Source: CAYMJV01 sp964390545 (lineage in GTDB: Bacteria > Desulfobacterota > BSN033 > UBA1163). From it: DNA of 21,481 nucleotides. Made by a program: the position numbers and the translations under genes. Shown piece by piece: positions 13,579-20,866 of this stretch. Under the pieces are notes generated by a model. That model saw nothing but the letters and a program-made list of their open reading frames with translations, was not told the origin of the DNA and ran no database searches. Location: assembly GCA_964390545.1 (NCBI GenBank), contig CAYMJV010000052.1:1-21481 (forward strand), given 5' to 3'. The stretch's first letter is position 1, and the number at the start of each line of letters is the position of its first letter.

Positions 13579-13662
13579 ATCGCTCGGTATTACGGATTGT
13601 GGCACAGTCTCCGAGGGGGGAGGGGTGATCCAACAGGGCAGAGGGAGGAGCAAGAAAATAAA

Positions 13663-14358
13663 ATGAAAGAATTTACATCTGAAGAACTACTAACGCTTAA
13701 TGGAAAAGACGGAAAGCCTGTTTACATTGCTTTTGATGGGAAGGTCTATGATGTCTCCAAGAGTCCTCTCTGGTCTTCAGGTCTTCACATGAACAGGCAT
13801 CCCTCTGGGAAGGATCTCACCGGTGAGATTTCTGCTGCCCCCCATGGACCGGAAGTGTTTGAGCGGTATCCCCAGGTCGGAATCCTCAAAAAGGGACCTC
13901 CAGAAGAATTAAAGCACCTTCCACCTGTGCTTCAGGATCTTCTCCAAAGATTCCCCACGGCCAGGCGCCATCCTCATCCCATGATCGTCCACTTCCCTCT
14001 TGCCTTCTTAATGGGGTCCTCTCTTTTCATTCTCCTCCATCTCCTCTTTAAGAAACCTGCCTTCGAAATCACGAGTTTTTACCTTCTCATCCTTGGAGCG
14101 ATCTCTTCACCCTTTGCCATGGTAACGGGTCTTTTCACCTGGTGGGTCAATTACCGACTGAAACTTACTCTTTTTGTGAAGAGAAAAATTCAACTCTCAA
14201 TCCTTCTTCTCATTCTTGAAATTATCCTGATTTTCTGGCGAGGGTCGAACCCTGCCATAACGAACCCCCTCTATTTTATCCTCATGATCCTTCTCACTCC
14301 AATCGTCGGTCTTCTCGGCTATTACGGAGGCCAGATGACCTTCCCCACCGAGAAGTAG
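13663..14358 (+). CDS. Cytochrome b5-like domain fused to a DUF2231 membrane domain
   Basis: A 231-residue two-domain protein. Residues 1-75 form a short cytochrome b5-like heme/steroid-binding domain: FTSEELLTLNGKDGKPVYIA, GKVYDVS, then candidate axial histidines H42 or H46 and H61 (AAPHGPEVF). Residues about 100-225 form a DUF2231 domain with four helices, opening with the HPHPMIVHFPLAF motif (H103, H105, H110), histidines that may bind heme or metal. No signal peptide, so the b5 domain is likely cytoplasmic. Function is unknown; a membrane-linked redox role is inferred from the domains and from the preceding cytochrome and NrfD genes. I chose ATG 13663 because the longer frame from 13573 begins inside a dispersed repeat and adds 30 non-homologous residues. 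GGAGG is present but 14 bases away. Confidence 0.82.
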   Translation: MKEFTSEELLTLNGKDGKPVYIAFDGKVYDVSKSPLWSSGLHMNRHPSGKDLTGEISAAPHGPEVFERYPQVGILKKGPPEELKHLPPVLQDLLQRFPTARRHPHPMIVHFPLAFLMGSSLFILLHLLFKKPAFEITSFYLLILGAISSPFAMVTGLFTWWVNYRLKLTLFVKRKIQLSILLLILEIILIFWRGSNPAITNPLYFILMILLTPIVGLLGYYGGQMTFPTEK

Positions 14359-14388
14359 CATAGGGCATAGGGCATAGCGTGGAAAATC

Positions 14389-14435
14389 AAATCCCCCCCA
14401 CCCCCCTTTTCTAAAGGGGGGGAAGAGGGGACTAA
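14389..14435. terminator. Palindromic repeat between convergent genes, possible bidirectional terminator
   Basis: AATCCCCCCCACCCCCCTTTTCTAAAGGGGGGG hairpin of the AAAGGGGGG family. It is nested in a second inverted pair, GGGCATAGCG (left, near 14369-14379) and CGCTATGCGC (right, 14438-14447). It separates the convergent DUF2231 (plus) and MFS (minus) genes, so it could stop transcription from both sides, but there is no clear U-tract. It may simply be a dispersed element. Confidence 0.5.
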
Positions 14436-14445
14436 GCGCTATGCG

Positions 14446-15810
14446 CTATGCGCTCTGCGTTTTCTCCCGTTTCGAGAATGCATAAAAGATCACACTGGCG
14501 GACATACCCAGGAAGCAGATGAGAAAGGCGAGGTGATAGGCTTCGGCGGGATATGCATGATTGGTCTTTGGAAAGGATTCCACAACCCTTCCAAGGAGGG
14601 GCATGAAGATGGCAGCACCTGCCATGGTAAAAAAATTTACCAATGTCATGATGGTTCCTGAGATCGAGATGGGAAAAAGTTCTTTGGCATGAGAGTAGAT
14701 GATCATTCCAAAACTGCTAAAGAGACCCATGAGAAAGAAGAGGAATCCATATAGATAACGGCTCTCAATATTCAATACGCCTACCAGTGGAAAAAGACTG
14801 AGTGCATAGAGGACCAATCCCCAGAGAGCAATTCCCTTTCTCGCTCTGAGGATGCGATCGGAGAGGCGGCCTGCTATCGGGCCTCCCACAATTATTCCTA
14901 TGGCTAAGAAGATGAGAAGATTTCCTGTTTGGACAGGAGAGTATCCCTCTGTATCGATCAAAAAAGGGCCCAGCCATAAGCCCTGGAGACTGACAAAGGT
15001 TCCGTATCTGAAAAAGGCTACCACACCTATCTGCCAGAAGACCAGGGAGCCCAGGATCAGCCGCATCGAAGAAAGGACCCCGATTTCAGGTTTGGATGGG
15101 GATGGGGATCGATGATCTTCGGTTCTTTTTTCCCCTTTTAAAACCCAAAAGATTAAAAAGGCTAAGAGAACAGTGATCACACCCGCAAGGATGAAAGTCA
15201 TTCTCCATCCAATGTTGGAGGTAAGATAGGCTAATGGAGAAGCAGCCAGAATATTACCCAGTGTTCCAATGGAGAGGAGGATGCCCACAAGGGTAGCAAA
15301 TCTGTCGGGCGAGAATCGAAGGACAAGAACTTTGAAAGAGCCCATCAAGACAGAGGACATTCCTACCCCTATGAGGATCCTTCCCAGAAGGGCTGAGGTA
15401 AAGGACGTTCCGAAGGCAAAGAGGAAGGCACCCAAGGCTCCCATGAATGAAAAGGATGCGATGATGATGCGGGGTCCGATCCGATCAAGCATGGGTCCCA
15501 TTGGAATCTGGAGCAGAGCAAAGGAGTAGAAGTAAGCCCCTCCAAGGATCCCAAGGGTTTCGGCATTGAGGCCTAAATCCTGGATGAGATTAGGGGCAAT
15601 GACCGCATTGGAGACGCGGTAGAACATAGAAAGGATGAAAAGGGCGGAGAGAGTGGAAAAAATCAACCCTTCGACTATCCCCGGTCTAAAGCCCGGGGTT
15701 TGCTCAGGGTTGATACTGAGCGGCGCTTTTGACCTCGTCCTAACGGCCAAGGTTTGGAGCCGTCGAAGTATCAAAAGAGGTCTAATCGATTTTGAATTCT
15801 GATGATTCAT
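14446..15810 (-). CDS. Major facilitator superfamily transporter
   Basis: A 454-residue MFS permease with twelve helices beginning around residue 48. The loop 2-3 motif GPMLDRIGPR (about 105-114) and its second-half echo GGPIAGRLSDRI are intact. The substrate is not evident; the pattern recalls anion or organic-acid permeases, but I do not assign one. The N-terminal 45 residues before the first helix are unusually long, basic and Pro-rich; with no ribosome binding site, a later start (TTG near residue 49) is possible, but a decent promoter 22 bases upstream of the ATG supports 15810. The last codons and the TAG stop are made of the GCGCATAGCGC repeat that flanks 14389-14435, so the C-terminus was probably reshaped by that repeat. 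Convergent with the b5/DUF2231 gene and divergent from the ALDH operon. Confidence 0.85.
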   Translation of the reverse strand: MNHQNSKSIRPLLILRRLQTLAVRTRSKAPLSINPEQTPGFRPGIVEGLIFSTLSALFILSMFYRVSNAVIAPNLIQDLGLNAETLGILGGAYFYSFALLQIPMGPMLDRIGPRIIIASFSFMGALGAFLFAFGTSFTSALLGRILIGVGMSSVLMGSFKVLVLRFSPDRFATLVGILLSIGTLGNILAASPLAYLTSNIGWRMTFILAGVITVLLAFLIFWVLKGEKRTEDHRSPSPSKPEIGVLSSMRLILGSLVFWQIGVVAFFRYGTFVSLQGLWLGPFLIDTEGYSPVQTGNLLIFLAIGIIVGGPIAGRLSDRILRARKGIALWGLVLYALSLFPLVGVLNIESRYLYGFLFFLMGLFSSFGMIIYSHAKELFPISISGTIMTLVNFFTMAGAAIFMPLLGRVVESFPKTNHAYPAEAYHLAFLICFLGMSASVIFYAFSKREKTQSA

Positions 15811-15831
15811 AGGTGGAATGAGGACTCAAAA

Positions 15832-15861
15832 AGTATAGTATTGGTGTTTGGAGTAAATCAA
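15832..15861 (-). promoter_or_regulatory. Candidate sigma-70 promoter of the MFS gene
   Basis: On the minus strand TTGATT (15861-15856) and TATACT (15837-15832, five of six) are 18 bases apart, and initiation would fall about 15 bases before the ATG at 15810. Confidence 0.45.
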
Positions 15862-15923
15862 GACTTTTTCTTTCTTGAAAATACTTTGACAAAAATTCTG
15901 TGTTATATTAAGTGAAGCTGGTT

Positions 15924-15960
15924 ATCCTTGCGTGTAGGAGTTATACCCTTTTGCGAGGAT
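15924..15960 (+). other. Hairpin in the leader of the ALDH operon; rest of 15811-16138 without genes
   Basis: ATCCTTGC (15924-15931) pairs with GCGAGGAT (15953-15960), one G-U pair included, around a 21-base loop. It lies about 180 bases upstream of the aldehyde dehydrogenase start and would be in its leader if transcription begins before 15920. I do not recognise it as a known riboswitch. Further on, 16080-16120 contains a decayed C-rich/G-rich palindrome. No gene seen in the 328-base spacer. Confidence 0.35.
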
Positions 15961-16138
15961 GAGGAGAATGATGACGTAACCTCAATCTATTCAAAACGCC
16001 CTCCATTGTTGTTCATGATCTGGATCTAATCAAGCAAGTAGGTTTCTTCACTGAGAGGATTGAGGCGAGATGAGAAAAAATACCCCATTCTCTCTCGAGG
16101 GGACGGGGGGTCGACAGACAAAAAAGAGGAGCTGAAAG

Positions 16139-17587
16139 ATGAAGAGGGTCAAAAATTATGTGAATGGAGAGTGGGTCGATCCCAGGACAAAAGAGTATGG
16201 AGAGGTATGGTGTCCTGCCTCTGGGGAGAAGATCGGGGAGGTTCCTTTTTCTACGGCAGAAGATATTGATAGAGCGGTCCAGGCGGCCAAGAAGGCTTAC
16301 TGGGAATGGAGATGCACGCCTCCTCTGACACGAGCCAGATACTTTTTCAAACTCAAAGACCTCTTTGAGAATGCCTTTGAAGACATCGCTCGAACCTTAG
16401 TCACTGAAGAGGGAAAGACCCTGGATGAGTCGAGAGGTGAAGTTCGCCGGATGATCGAGAACGTGGAGCATGCCACAGGGGTCACGACCATGATGACAGG
16501 ATATAATTTAGAGGATATTGCGCAGGGGATTGACTGCACCGCCGAGCGTCAGCCCGTTGGCGTCTTCGGGGTGATCGCTCCGTTTAATTTTCCAGCCATG
16601 GTGCCCTGGTGGTTCATGCCCTATGCCGTTGTCTGTGGGAATACATATATTGTAAAGCCCTCGGAACAGGTGCCCATGACCCAGACTCGGATCTTTGAAG
16701 TCATCGATGAATGCGGTTTTCCCGAGGGGGTTATTAACATGGTCCATGGAGCGAGGGATGCTGTGAACGGGATGCTTTATCATCCCGATATTAAGGGGAT
16801 CTCTTTCGTTGGTCAAAGTGCCACTGCTCGATATGTTTATAAAGCATGTGGAGAGACGGGAAAGCGTGTTCAAGCATTGGGTGGGGCGAAGAACTTTGTC
16901 CTGGTGATGGCGGATGCCGAATTGGATAGAAGCATGCCATCCATGATTACCTCATTTTATGGGTGTGCTGGGGAGCGATGCCTTTCAGGTTCAGTCCTGG
17001 TTGCCGTTGGAGATGTCTATAAAGAACTCAAGGAAAAATTTGTTGCTGCAGCTAAGGCGCTAAAGGTTGGGAATGGGCTTGAAGAAGGGATTCAGATGGG
17101 CCCTGTGGTTTCCAAGAGACATAAAGATAAGGTCTTGGGATATATTGAGAAGGGAATAAAGGAAGGGGCGAAGCTGATTCTGGACGGCCGGAAAATAAAG
17201 GTCGACGGATATCCAAACGGTTTTTATGTTGGCCCTACGGTCTTCGATGAGGTTCATCCAGAGATGGCTATTGCGAAGGAGGAGATCTTCGGACCTGTTG
17301 TCGCCCTCATTCATGTCAAGAATCTGGATGAAGGTCTGAAATTGATCGAAAACAGTGAATACGGAAATGCGGCCTGTCTCTATACTACGAATGGCAAAAC
17401 GGCCAGGGAATTCAAGTACCGTGCCGTAGCCAGCATGATGGGAATCAACCTTGGCATTGCCGCACCGATGTCGTTCTTCCCCTTTGGCGGGGCAAAGGGT
17501 TCCTTCTTCGGAGATATCAAAGGTCACGGAAGAGAAGTCTTTCAGTTCTTTACAGATACAAAAGTTGTCATTCAGCGGTGGACTTAA
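16139..17587 (+). CDS. mmsA: CoA-acylating aldehyde dehydrogenase, methylmalonate-semialdehyde dehydrogenase type
   Basis: A 482-residue aldehyde dehydrogenase of the MmsA branch, which oxidises (methyl)malonate semialdehyde or a related aldehyde with NAD+ and CoA to an acyl-CoA. The Rossmann and catalytic landmarks are visible: N150 in IAPFNFPAMVPWW, the catalytic cysteine C281 in CAGERCLSGS, and EEIFGPVV (381-388). Where hydrolytic ALDHs have the base glutamate in ELGGK, this protein has ALGGAKN (247-252), as in MmsA, favouring CoA transfer over hydrolysis. Start supported by GAGGAG eight bases upstream. It heads a set with a ferritin-like protein and both subunits of an ADP-forming acyl-CoA synthetase, so the acyl-CoA formed could be cashed in for ATP. 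The exact aldehyde is not determinable. Confidence 0.85.
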   Translation: MKRVKNYVNGEWVDPRTKEYGEVWCPASGEKIGEVPFSTAEDIDRAVQAAKKAYWEWRCTPPLTRARYFFKLKDLFENAFEDIARTLVTEEGKTLDESRGEVRRMIENVEHATGVTTMMTGYNLEDIAQGIDCTAERQPVGVFGVIAPFNFPAMVPWWFMPYAVVCGNTYIVKPSEQVPMTQTRIFEVIDECGFPEGVINMVHGARDAVNGMLYHPDIKGISFVGQSATARYVYKACGETGKRVQALGGAKNFVLVMADAELDRSMPSMITSFYGCAGERCLSGSVLVAVGDVYKELKEKFVAAAKALKVGNGLEEGIQMGPVVSKRHKDKVLGYIEKGIKEGAKLILDGRKIKVDGYPNGFYVGPTVFDEVHPEMAIAKEEIFGPVVALIHVKNLDEGLKLIENSEYGNAACLYTTNGKTAREFKYRAVASMMGINLGIAAPMSFFPFGGAKGSFFGDIKGHGREVFQFFTDTKVVIQRWT

Positions 17588-17600
17588 CATTGTATTGCAA

Positions 17601-17645
17601 AGCGCATGGAGCATAGCGCCTGCCTACCGCAGGCAGGCATAGCGA
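17601..17645. repeat. AGCGCATAGCG / GCCTGCCT palindrome
   Basis: The hairpin core GCCTGCCTACCGCAGGCAGGC (17618-17639 region) lies between GCATAGCG words on both sides. It combines the CCTGCC core of 5801 and 12717 with the ATAGCG words of 14369-14450. It sits between the ALDH and ferritin-like genes. Confidence 0.75.
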
Positions 17646-17692
17646 GATAGAAATCCGTAAATAAAAAGGTAGAATTCAAGGAGAAGCCGGGA

Positions 17693-18148
17693 ATGACTCT
17701 GACCACATTTGGAGCGATTATGGGGTTTGCCGCAGAAATCACAGGACAAACCGGGGAGATCTATAAGACCTTGGCCCAAAAGGCCAAAGACCTTACCCTG
17801 AGAGAGGTTTTGCAGGTTTTATCAGCAGAGGAAGGAAAAAGTCACTCCCTCATGGAGAAGACACGGCGGGAGAATGTGACGGAGATGATCCTGGAACCCA
17901 TTGCTGGACTTCACCAGGAAGATTATGGGGTCGACCTAAAGGTCGTTGACCCCATGGAGGATGCTGATTTATTAAGGGCTGCTTTGATCCTGGAGGAGAG
18001 AGAGAAGAAGTTCTTTAGTGATGTATCCATCAAAGTACCCCTTCCTGAAGTGGCCAGGATTTTTCGAAAAATGGCTCAGAAGAAACAGGAAAATTTGGCA
18101 AAACTCCAGAGCCTTGCGCTGAATCAGACTTTAAAGAAAAGCACATAG
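17693..18148 (+). CDS. Ferritin-like (rubrerythrin-family) protein with degenerate diiron site
   Basis: A 151-residue four-helix-bundle protein homologous to the intact rubrerythrin-like protein at 20997-21443: they share the DYGVDLKV...DADLLRAALILEER segment. Metal ligands are eroded. The first E-x-x-H reads E47-G-K-S50 with a histidine only at 51, and the second region reads KKQEN instead of EEAKH. E22 and E101/E102 remain. It probably cannot bind a normal diiron centre and may have a structural, sensory or partner role. The start has AAGGAG eight bases upstream. Position between the ALDH and the acyl-CoA synthetase suggests a link to that pathway, though there is no mechanism visible. Confidence 0.75.
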   Translation: MTLTTFGAIMGFAAEITGQTGEIYKTLAQKAKDLTLREVLQVLSAEEGKSHSLMEKTRRENVTEMILEPIAGLHQEDYGVDLKVVDPMEDADLLRAALILEEREKKFFSDVSIKVPLPEVARIFRKMAQKKQENLAKLQSLALNQTLKKST

Positions 18149-18236
18149 TGTCTGTTCTTCTTCTTGATCTTTCTCAGGAATGAAAAGGATTAGAAAGTGA
18201 TATGAGCCAAAAACCTTTGGAGTCCGGCGTGATCCC

Positions 18237-18263
18237 TTGACATTGAATTCGCGATCAGATAAA
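18237..18263 (+). promoter_or_regulatory. Weak candidate promoter before the acyl-CoA synthetase genes
   Basis: A perfect TTGACA at 18237-18242 is followed after 15 bases by GATAAA (18258-18263). The spacing is short and the -10 poor, so this is tentative. The remainder of 18149-18300 contains no gene. Confidence 0.25.
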
Positions 18264-18300
18264 GGATGGGGGATATACGACATGGATGGAATGACCTAGA

Positions 18301-18999
18301 ATGAAAAATTCATCGAATTTAATTCAAGAGGCCTTAGCAAAAGGTCAATCAGCTCTAAGTGAGTATGATTCAAAACGGTTTCTCTCATACTTCGGGATTC
18401 CGGTTTGCCAGGAAACCATTGTGTATGATGCTGATTCAGCCGCGAGTGAAGCCATAAAGATCGGTTTTCCTGTCGTCCTAAAAGCATGCGGAACCCATCT
18501 GACTCACAAGACTGAGGCAGGGGGCGTTGTTTTAAATCTCAGAGGAAAAGGAGAGGTTAAGAAAGAGGGCCAACGTCTTCTTAAGATTAATGGATGTGAA
18601 GCCCTGTTGGTTCAAGAAATGGTACTGGGTCACCGAGAACTTGTCTGTGGCCTGACAAAGGATTCCCAATTGGGTCCATGCGTCATGTTCGGTCTTGGAG
18701 GGGTGCTCACCGAAGTTCTTGAAGATGTTGTCTTCCGAATTGCTCCTCTGACCTCTTGGGATGCCAAGGAAATGATCCAAGAAATTCGGAGCCGAAAGAT
18801 CCTCGAACCCTTTAGGGGAGAATACGCCGTTGACCTGGAGGTACTTTCTCAAACTCTGGTAGCTCTTGGTGAAATAGGACTTCAATATGAGGACGTGGCC
18901 GGGGTTGACATCAATCCCTTAAAAATTCGGCAAAACGGCAAACCTGTTTCAGTGGATGCCCTCATCGTCCTGAAGTCCGCTGGAACCATTGACCCCTGA
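18301..18999 (+). CDS. acdB: ADP-forming acyl-CoA synthetase (acetate-CoA ligase), beta subunit
   Basis: A 232-residue ATP-grasp subunit of the NDP-forming acyl-CoA synthetase family, which makes ATP from acyl-CoA, ADP and phosphate. Landmarks: GFPVVLKACGTHLTHKTEAGGV (55-76), ALLVQEMVLGHREL (101-114), and the strong MFGLGGVLTEVLEDVVFRIAPL segment (129-150), ending with VAGVDINPLKI (199-209). Length fits separate beta subunits. The alpha subunit follows after a 107-base gap holding a palindromic repeat. The catalytic phosphohistidine is carried by the alpha subunit. The ribosome binding site is weak. Together with the upstream CoA-acylating ALDH it gives a route from aldehyde to acid with substrate-level phosphorylation. 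Confidence 0.88.
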   Translation: MKNSSNLIQEALAKGQSALSEYDSKRFLSYFGIPVCQETIVYDADSAASEAIKIGFPVVLKACGTHLTHKTEAGGVVLNLRGKGEVKKEGQRLLKINGCEALLVQEMVLGHRELVCGLTKDSQLGPCVMFGLGGVLTEVLEDVVFRIAPLTSWDAKEMIQEIRSRKILEPFRGEYAVDLEVLSQTLVALGEIGLQYEDVAGVDINPLKIRQNGKPVSVDALIVLKSAGTIDP

Positions 19000-19039
19000 G
19001 CTCCATTTGTGTTCACCCTTAATACCCCCTGTCAAATGA

Positions 19040-19089
19040 GCCCCTCACCCCATCCCTCTCCCCAGCGGGGAGAGGGGAGGGTGAGGGGC
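19040..19089. repeat. Palindromic C-tract/G-tract repeat, solo copy (GGGGAGAGGG type)
   Basis: GCCCCTCACCCCATCCCTCTCCCC-AGC-GGGGAGAGGGGAGGGTGAGGGGC, outer arm, hairpin and outer arm, almost perfectly self-complementary. It is the complete form of which 4042-4080 and 4450-4488 are partial, inverted copies. Lies between acdB and acdA. Confidence 0.85.
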
Positions 19090-19106
19090 AATGGTATGGA
19101 GAATGG

Positions 19107-20504
19107 ATGATGAAAGGGAATTTTTCTGCGTTTTTCGAACCTGATAGTGTTGTTGTCATTGGAGCCTCCGCTACTCCCGGCAAGTCTGGAAACGTCGTCA
19201 TACAAAACATCCTGGCCAATGACTATAAGGGGAAACTCTTTTTGGTCAACCCGAAGGGCGGGGAAATCCTGGGAATACCCGTGCATTCCTCCATTGCCAG
19301 CTTGCCGGAAGGAATTGATTTGGCGATCATTATCCTCCCCGCAAAAGAGACTCCACGAGCCCTTCGAGAGTGTGCTGAAAAAGGCATCAAGCATGCTGTG
19401 CTCCAGGCAGGTGGTTTTGCTGAAGTCGATGAATATGGGACGGAGATCCAGCAGGAGCTAACTACCCTCATTCGAGAGAAAGGGATTCGTGCTTTGGGGC
19501 CCAATACGTCGGGCCACACCTCAACCCCCCATCACTTCACATCGTCCTTGTTTCCCCAGGGGAAGATACGTCGTGGGAAGATCTCCTATATTGCACAAAC
19601 TGGAAACTTTGCCACTCACACGATGAAATATATCCTGACCGCTGAGCATTTTGGGGTCTCACGCGTGATTGGTCTTGGAAATAAGATAGACATAGAAGAG
19701 AGTGAAGCGCTTGAGTACTTGGGGGATGATCCAGAAACGAGTGCGATCATCATGTACCTTGAAAGCTTAAAAAAGCCGAGACGCTTTTTAGAGGTAGCAC
19801 GAGAGGTGACCCGACGAAAGCCTGTTGTCTTACTGAAGGGGGGTGTCACAGAGGCTGGCAAGCACGCTGCCGTCGCTCATACGGCTGCCATGGCTGCAGA
19901 GGACCGCCTTATTGACGGGCTGATTCGCCAGGCTGGGATCGTTCGGATTCATGATTATACCCACCTGATCCTTGCAGGAAAAGCACTATCGATGTTGCCT
20001 TTACCAAAAGGGAACCGGGTCAGTTTCTCGGCACCTTCTGGGGCAATGTTAGTGGTTCTCTCGGACCTTTGCACGCGTCTTGGCCTCGAGGTACCAGAAT
20101 TGGAGAAGGAGACCGTTCAGAGGCTTCAAGAGATCAGCCCTCCTTTCATCCGTATGCGGAACCCTGTTGACATCTGGCCGTCCGCCACAGCCCACGGGGC
20201 TGAGTTTGCATATCGAGAAGGCATGGAGGCTGTGCTTAAAGATCCTAACATTGATGCAGTCGTTCCAATTCTCATGCTCACTAAGGACACGGGTGTCCCG
20301 CCTTTCGATTTCATTATAGAATTGGCTAAGAAGTTCCCGGATAAACCTATCTTGGTTAGCTTTAGTGCAGAGAAGCAATCCATGGATGAATGCAAAGAAT
20401 TTCTCGAACCCCTCGGAGTTCCGACTTTCCCTGAAATCGAACAACCCTTCGAAGTCCTTTCTATTCTATATCGCTGCAAGAGGGCGATGAGCCGACCCCG
20501 TTAG
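19107..20504 (+). CDS. acdA: ADP-forming acyl-CoA synthetase, alpha subunit
   Basis: A 465-residue subunit with an N-terminal CoA-binding Rossmann domain (FEPDSVVVIGASATPGKSGN, 10-29; LFLVNPKGGEILG, 44-56) and two succinyl-CoA-synthetase-like domains. The phosphorylated histidine is most likely H258 in the HAAVAHTAAMA stretch, matching the SHTGALA motif of the family. Usual YISQSGALG reads YIAQTGNFAT here, and NPVDIW (352-357) is conserved. Pairs with AcdB. ATGs at 19107 and 19110 are in frame; GGAG lies upstream. The differences at the conserved Gly-rich loop suggest a non-acetate substrate such as propionyl-CoA or another acyl-CoA, which would suit the upstream MmsA-type dehydrogenase; that is inference. 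Confidence 0.88.
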   Translation: MMKGNFSAFFEPDSVVVIGASATPGKSGNVVIQNILANDYKGKLFLVNPKGGEILGIPVHSSIASLPEGIDLAIIILPAKETPRALRECAEKGIKHAVLQAGGFAEVDEYGTEIQQELTTLIREKGIRALGPNTSGHTSTPHHFTSSLFPQGKIRRGKISYIAQTGNFATHTMKYILTAEHFGVSRVIGLGNKIDIEESEALEYLGDDPETSAIIMYLESLKKPRRFLEVAREVTRRKPVVLLKGGVTEAGKHAAVAHTAAMAAEDRLIDGLIRQAGIVRIHDYTHLILAGKALSMLPLPKGNRVSFSAPSGAMLVVLSDLCTRLGLEVPELEKETVQRLQEISPPFIRMRNPVDIWPSATAHGAEFAYREGMEAVLKDPNIDAVVPILMLTKDTGVPPFDFIIELAKKFPDKPILVSFSAEKQSMDECKEFLEPLGVPTFPEIEQPFEVLSILYRCKRAMSRPR

Positions 20505-20592
20505 CTTCGCGATGCTCAATTTCTAGAAAGCTAGCGAAGAACATTTCGAGGGAATTCACAGGAAGATATTACTTGACGAAAAAGATCTCGAG

Positions 20593-20652
20593 ATGATTCG
20601 AAAGACGATCAGGGATGACCAGATGTTAAAAAGAGCCTATTATTCCCTTTAG
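20593..20652 (+). pseudogene. Possible 3' remnant of a small gene
   Basis: The frame is open from 20527, reading on as LLDEKDLEMIRKTIRDDQ and MLKRAYYSL to a TAG at 20650-20652. The sequence has a coding-like, charged and helical character, but the only ATG (20593) leaves just 19 codons. A stop at 20524 and a short hairpin-like stretch (CTTCGC/GCGAAG, 20509-20540) precede it. Its stop overlaps the rubredoxin stop on the other strand. It may be the tail of a gene whose front was lost, or chance. Confidence 0.2.
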
Positions 20653-20807
20653 GCCTTTTCGAACATATCTTTCGGCGCCCCGCAAACCGGACAAACCCAG
20701 TCGTCAGGCACTTTATTGAAGGGGGTGTCTGGAGGAATATTTCCGTCAGAGTCACCTTTTTCCGGATCATAAATATAACCGCAGATCTTACATTTCCATT
20801 TTTCCAT
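20649..20807 (-). CDS. Rubredoxin
   Basis: A 52-residue classical rubredoxin that holds one iron in four cysteines: C6 and C9 (KCKICGYIYDPEKGD) and C39 and C42 (WVCPVCGAPKDMFEK). The start at 20807 is chosen because it gives the standard N-terminus (MEKWKCKICG) and has GGAG seven bases upstream; a longer frame from 20852 would add 15 unrelated residues. It is a small one-electron carrier in the cytoplasm and commonly reduces rubrerythrin or superoxide reductase. The rubrerythrin-like gene lies upstream on the same strand, separated by an inverted repeat. Confidence 0.95.
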   Translation of the reverse strand: MEKWKCKICGYIYDPEKGDSDGNIPPDTPFNKVPDDWVCPVCGAPKDMFEKA

Positions 20808-20866
20808 TTCCGTCTCCGATTCTGAATTCAAATTTAGAAACGCATAGGGCATACCACATAGTGTCT

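Noticed and set aside
13573..13662. Longer start for the b5/DUF2231 gene
   Set aside because: The added 30 codons come from the dispersed repeat and match nothing in the b5 family; ATG 13663 gives the normal domain start.
3375..14435. Repeated C-rich/G-rich palindromes as a CRISPR array
   Set aside because: The copies are scattered singly between genes, each self-complementary, with no regular spacers and no cas genes.
15886..15909. TTGACA ... TATATT as promoter of the ALDH operon
   Set aside because: The spacer is only 12 bases, too short for sigma-70, and no better -10 lies at 16-18 bases.
20808..20852. Longer start for rubredoxin
   Set aside because: The extra 15 residues are non-homologous, and ATG 20807 has its own ribosome binding site and canonical N-terminus.
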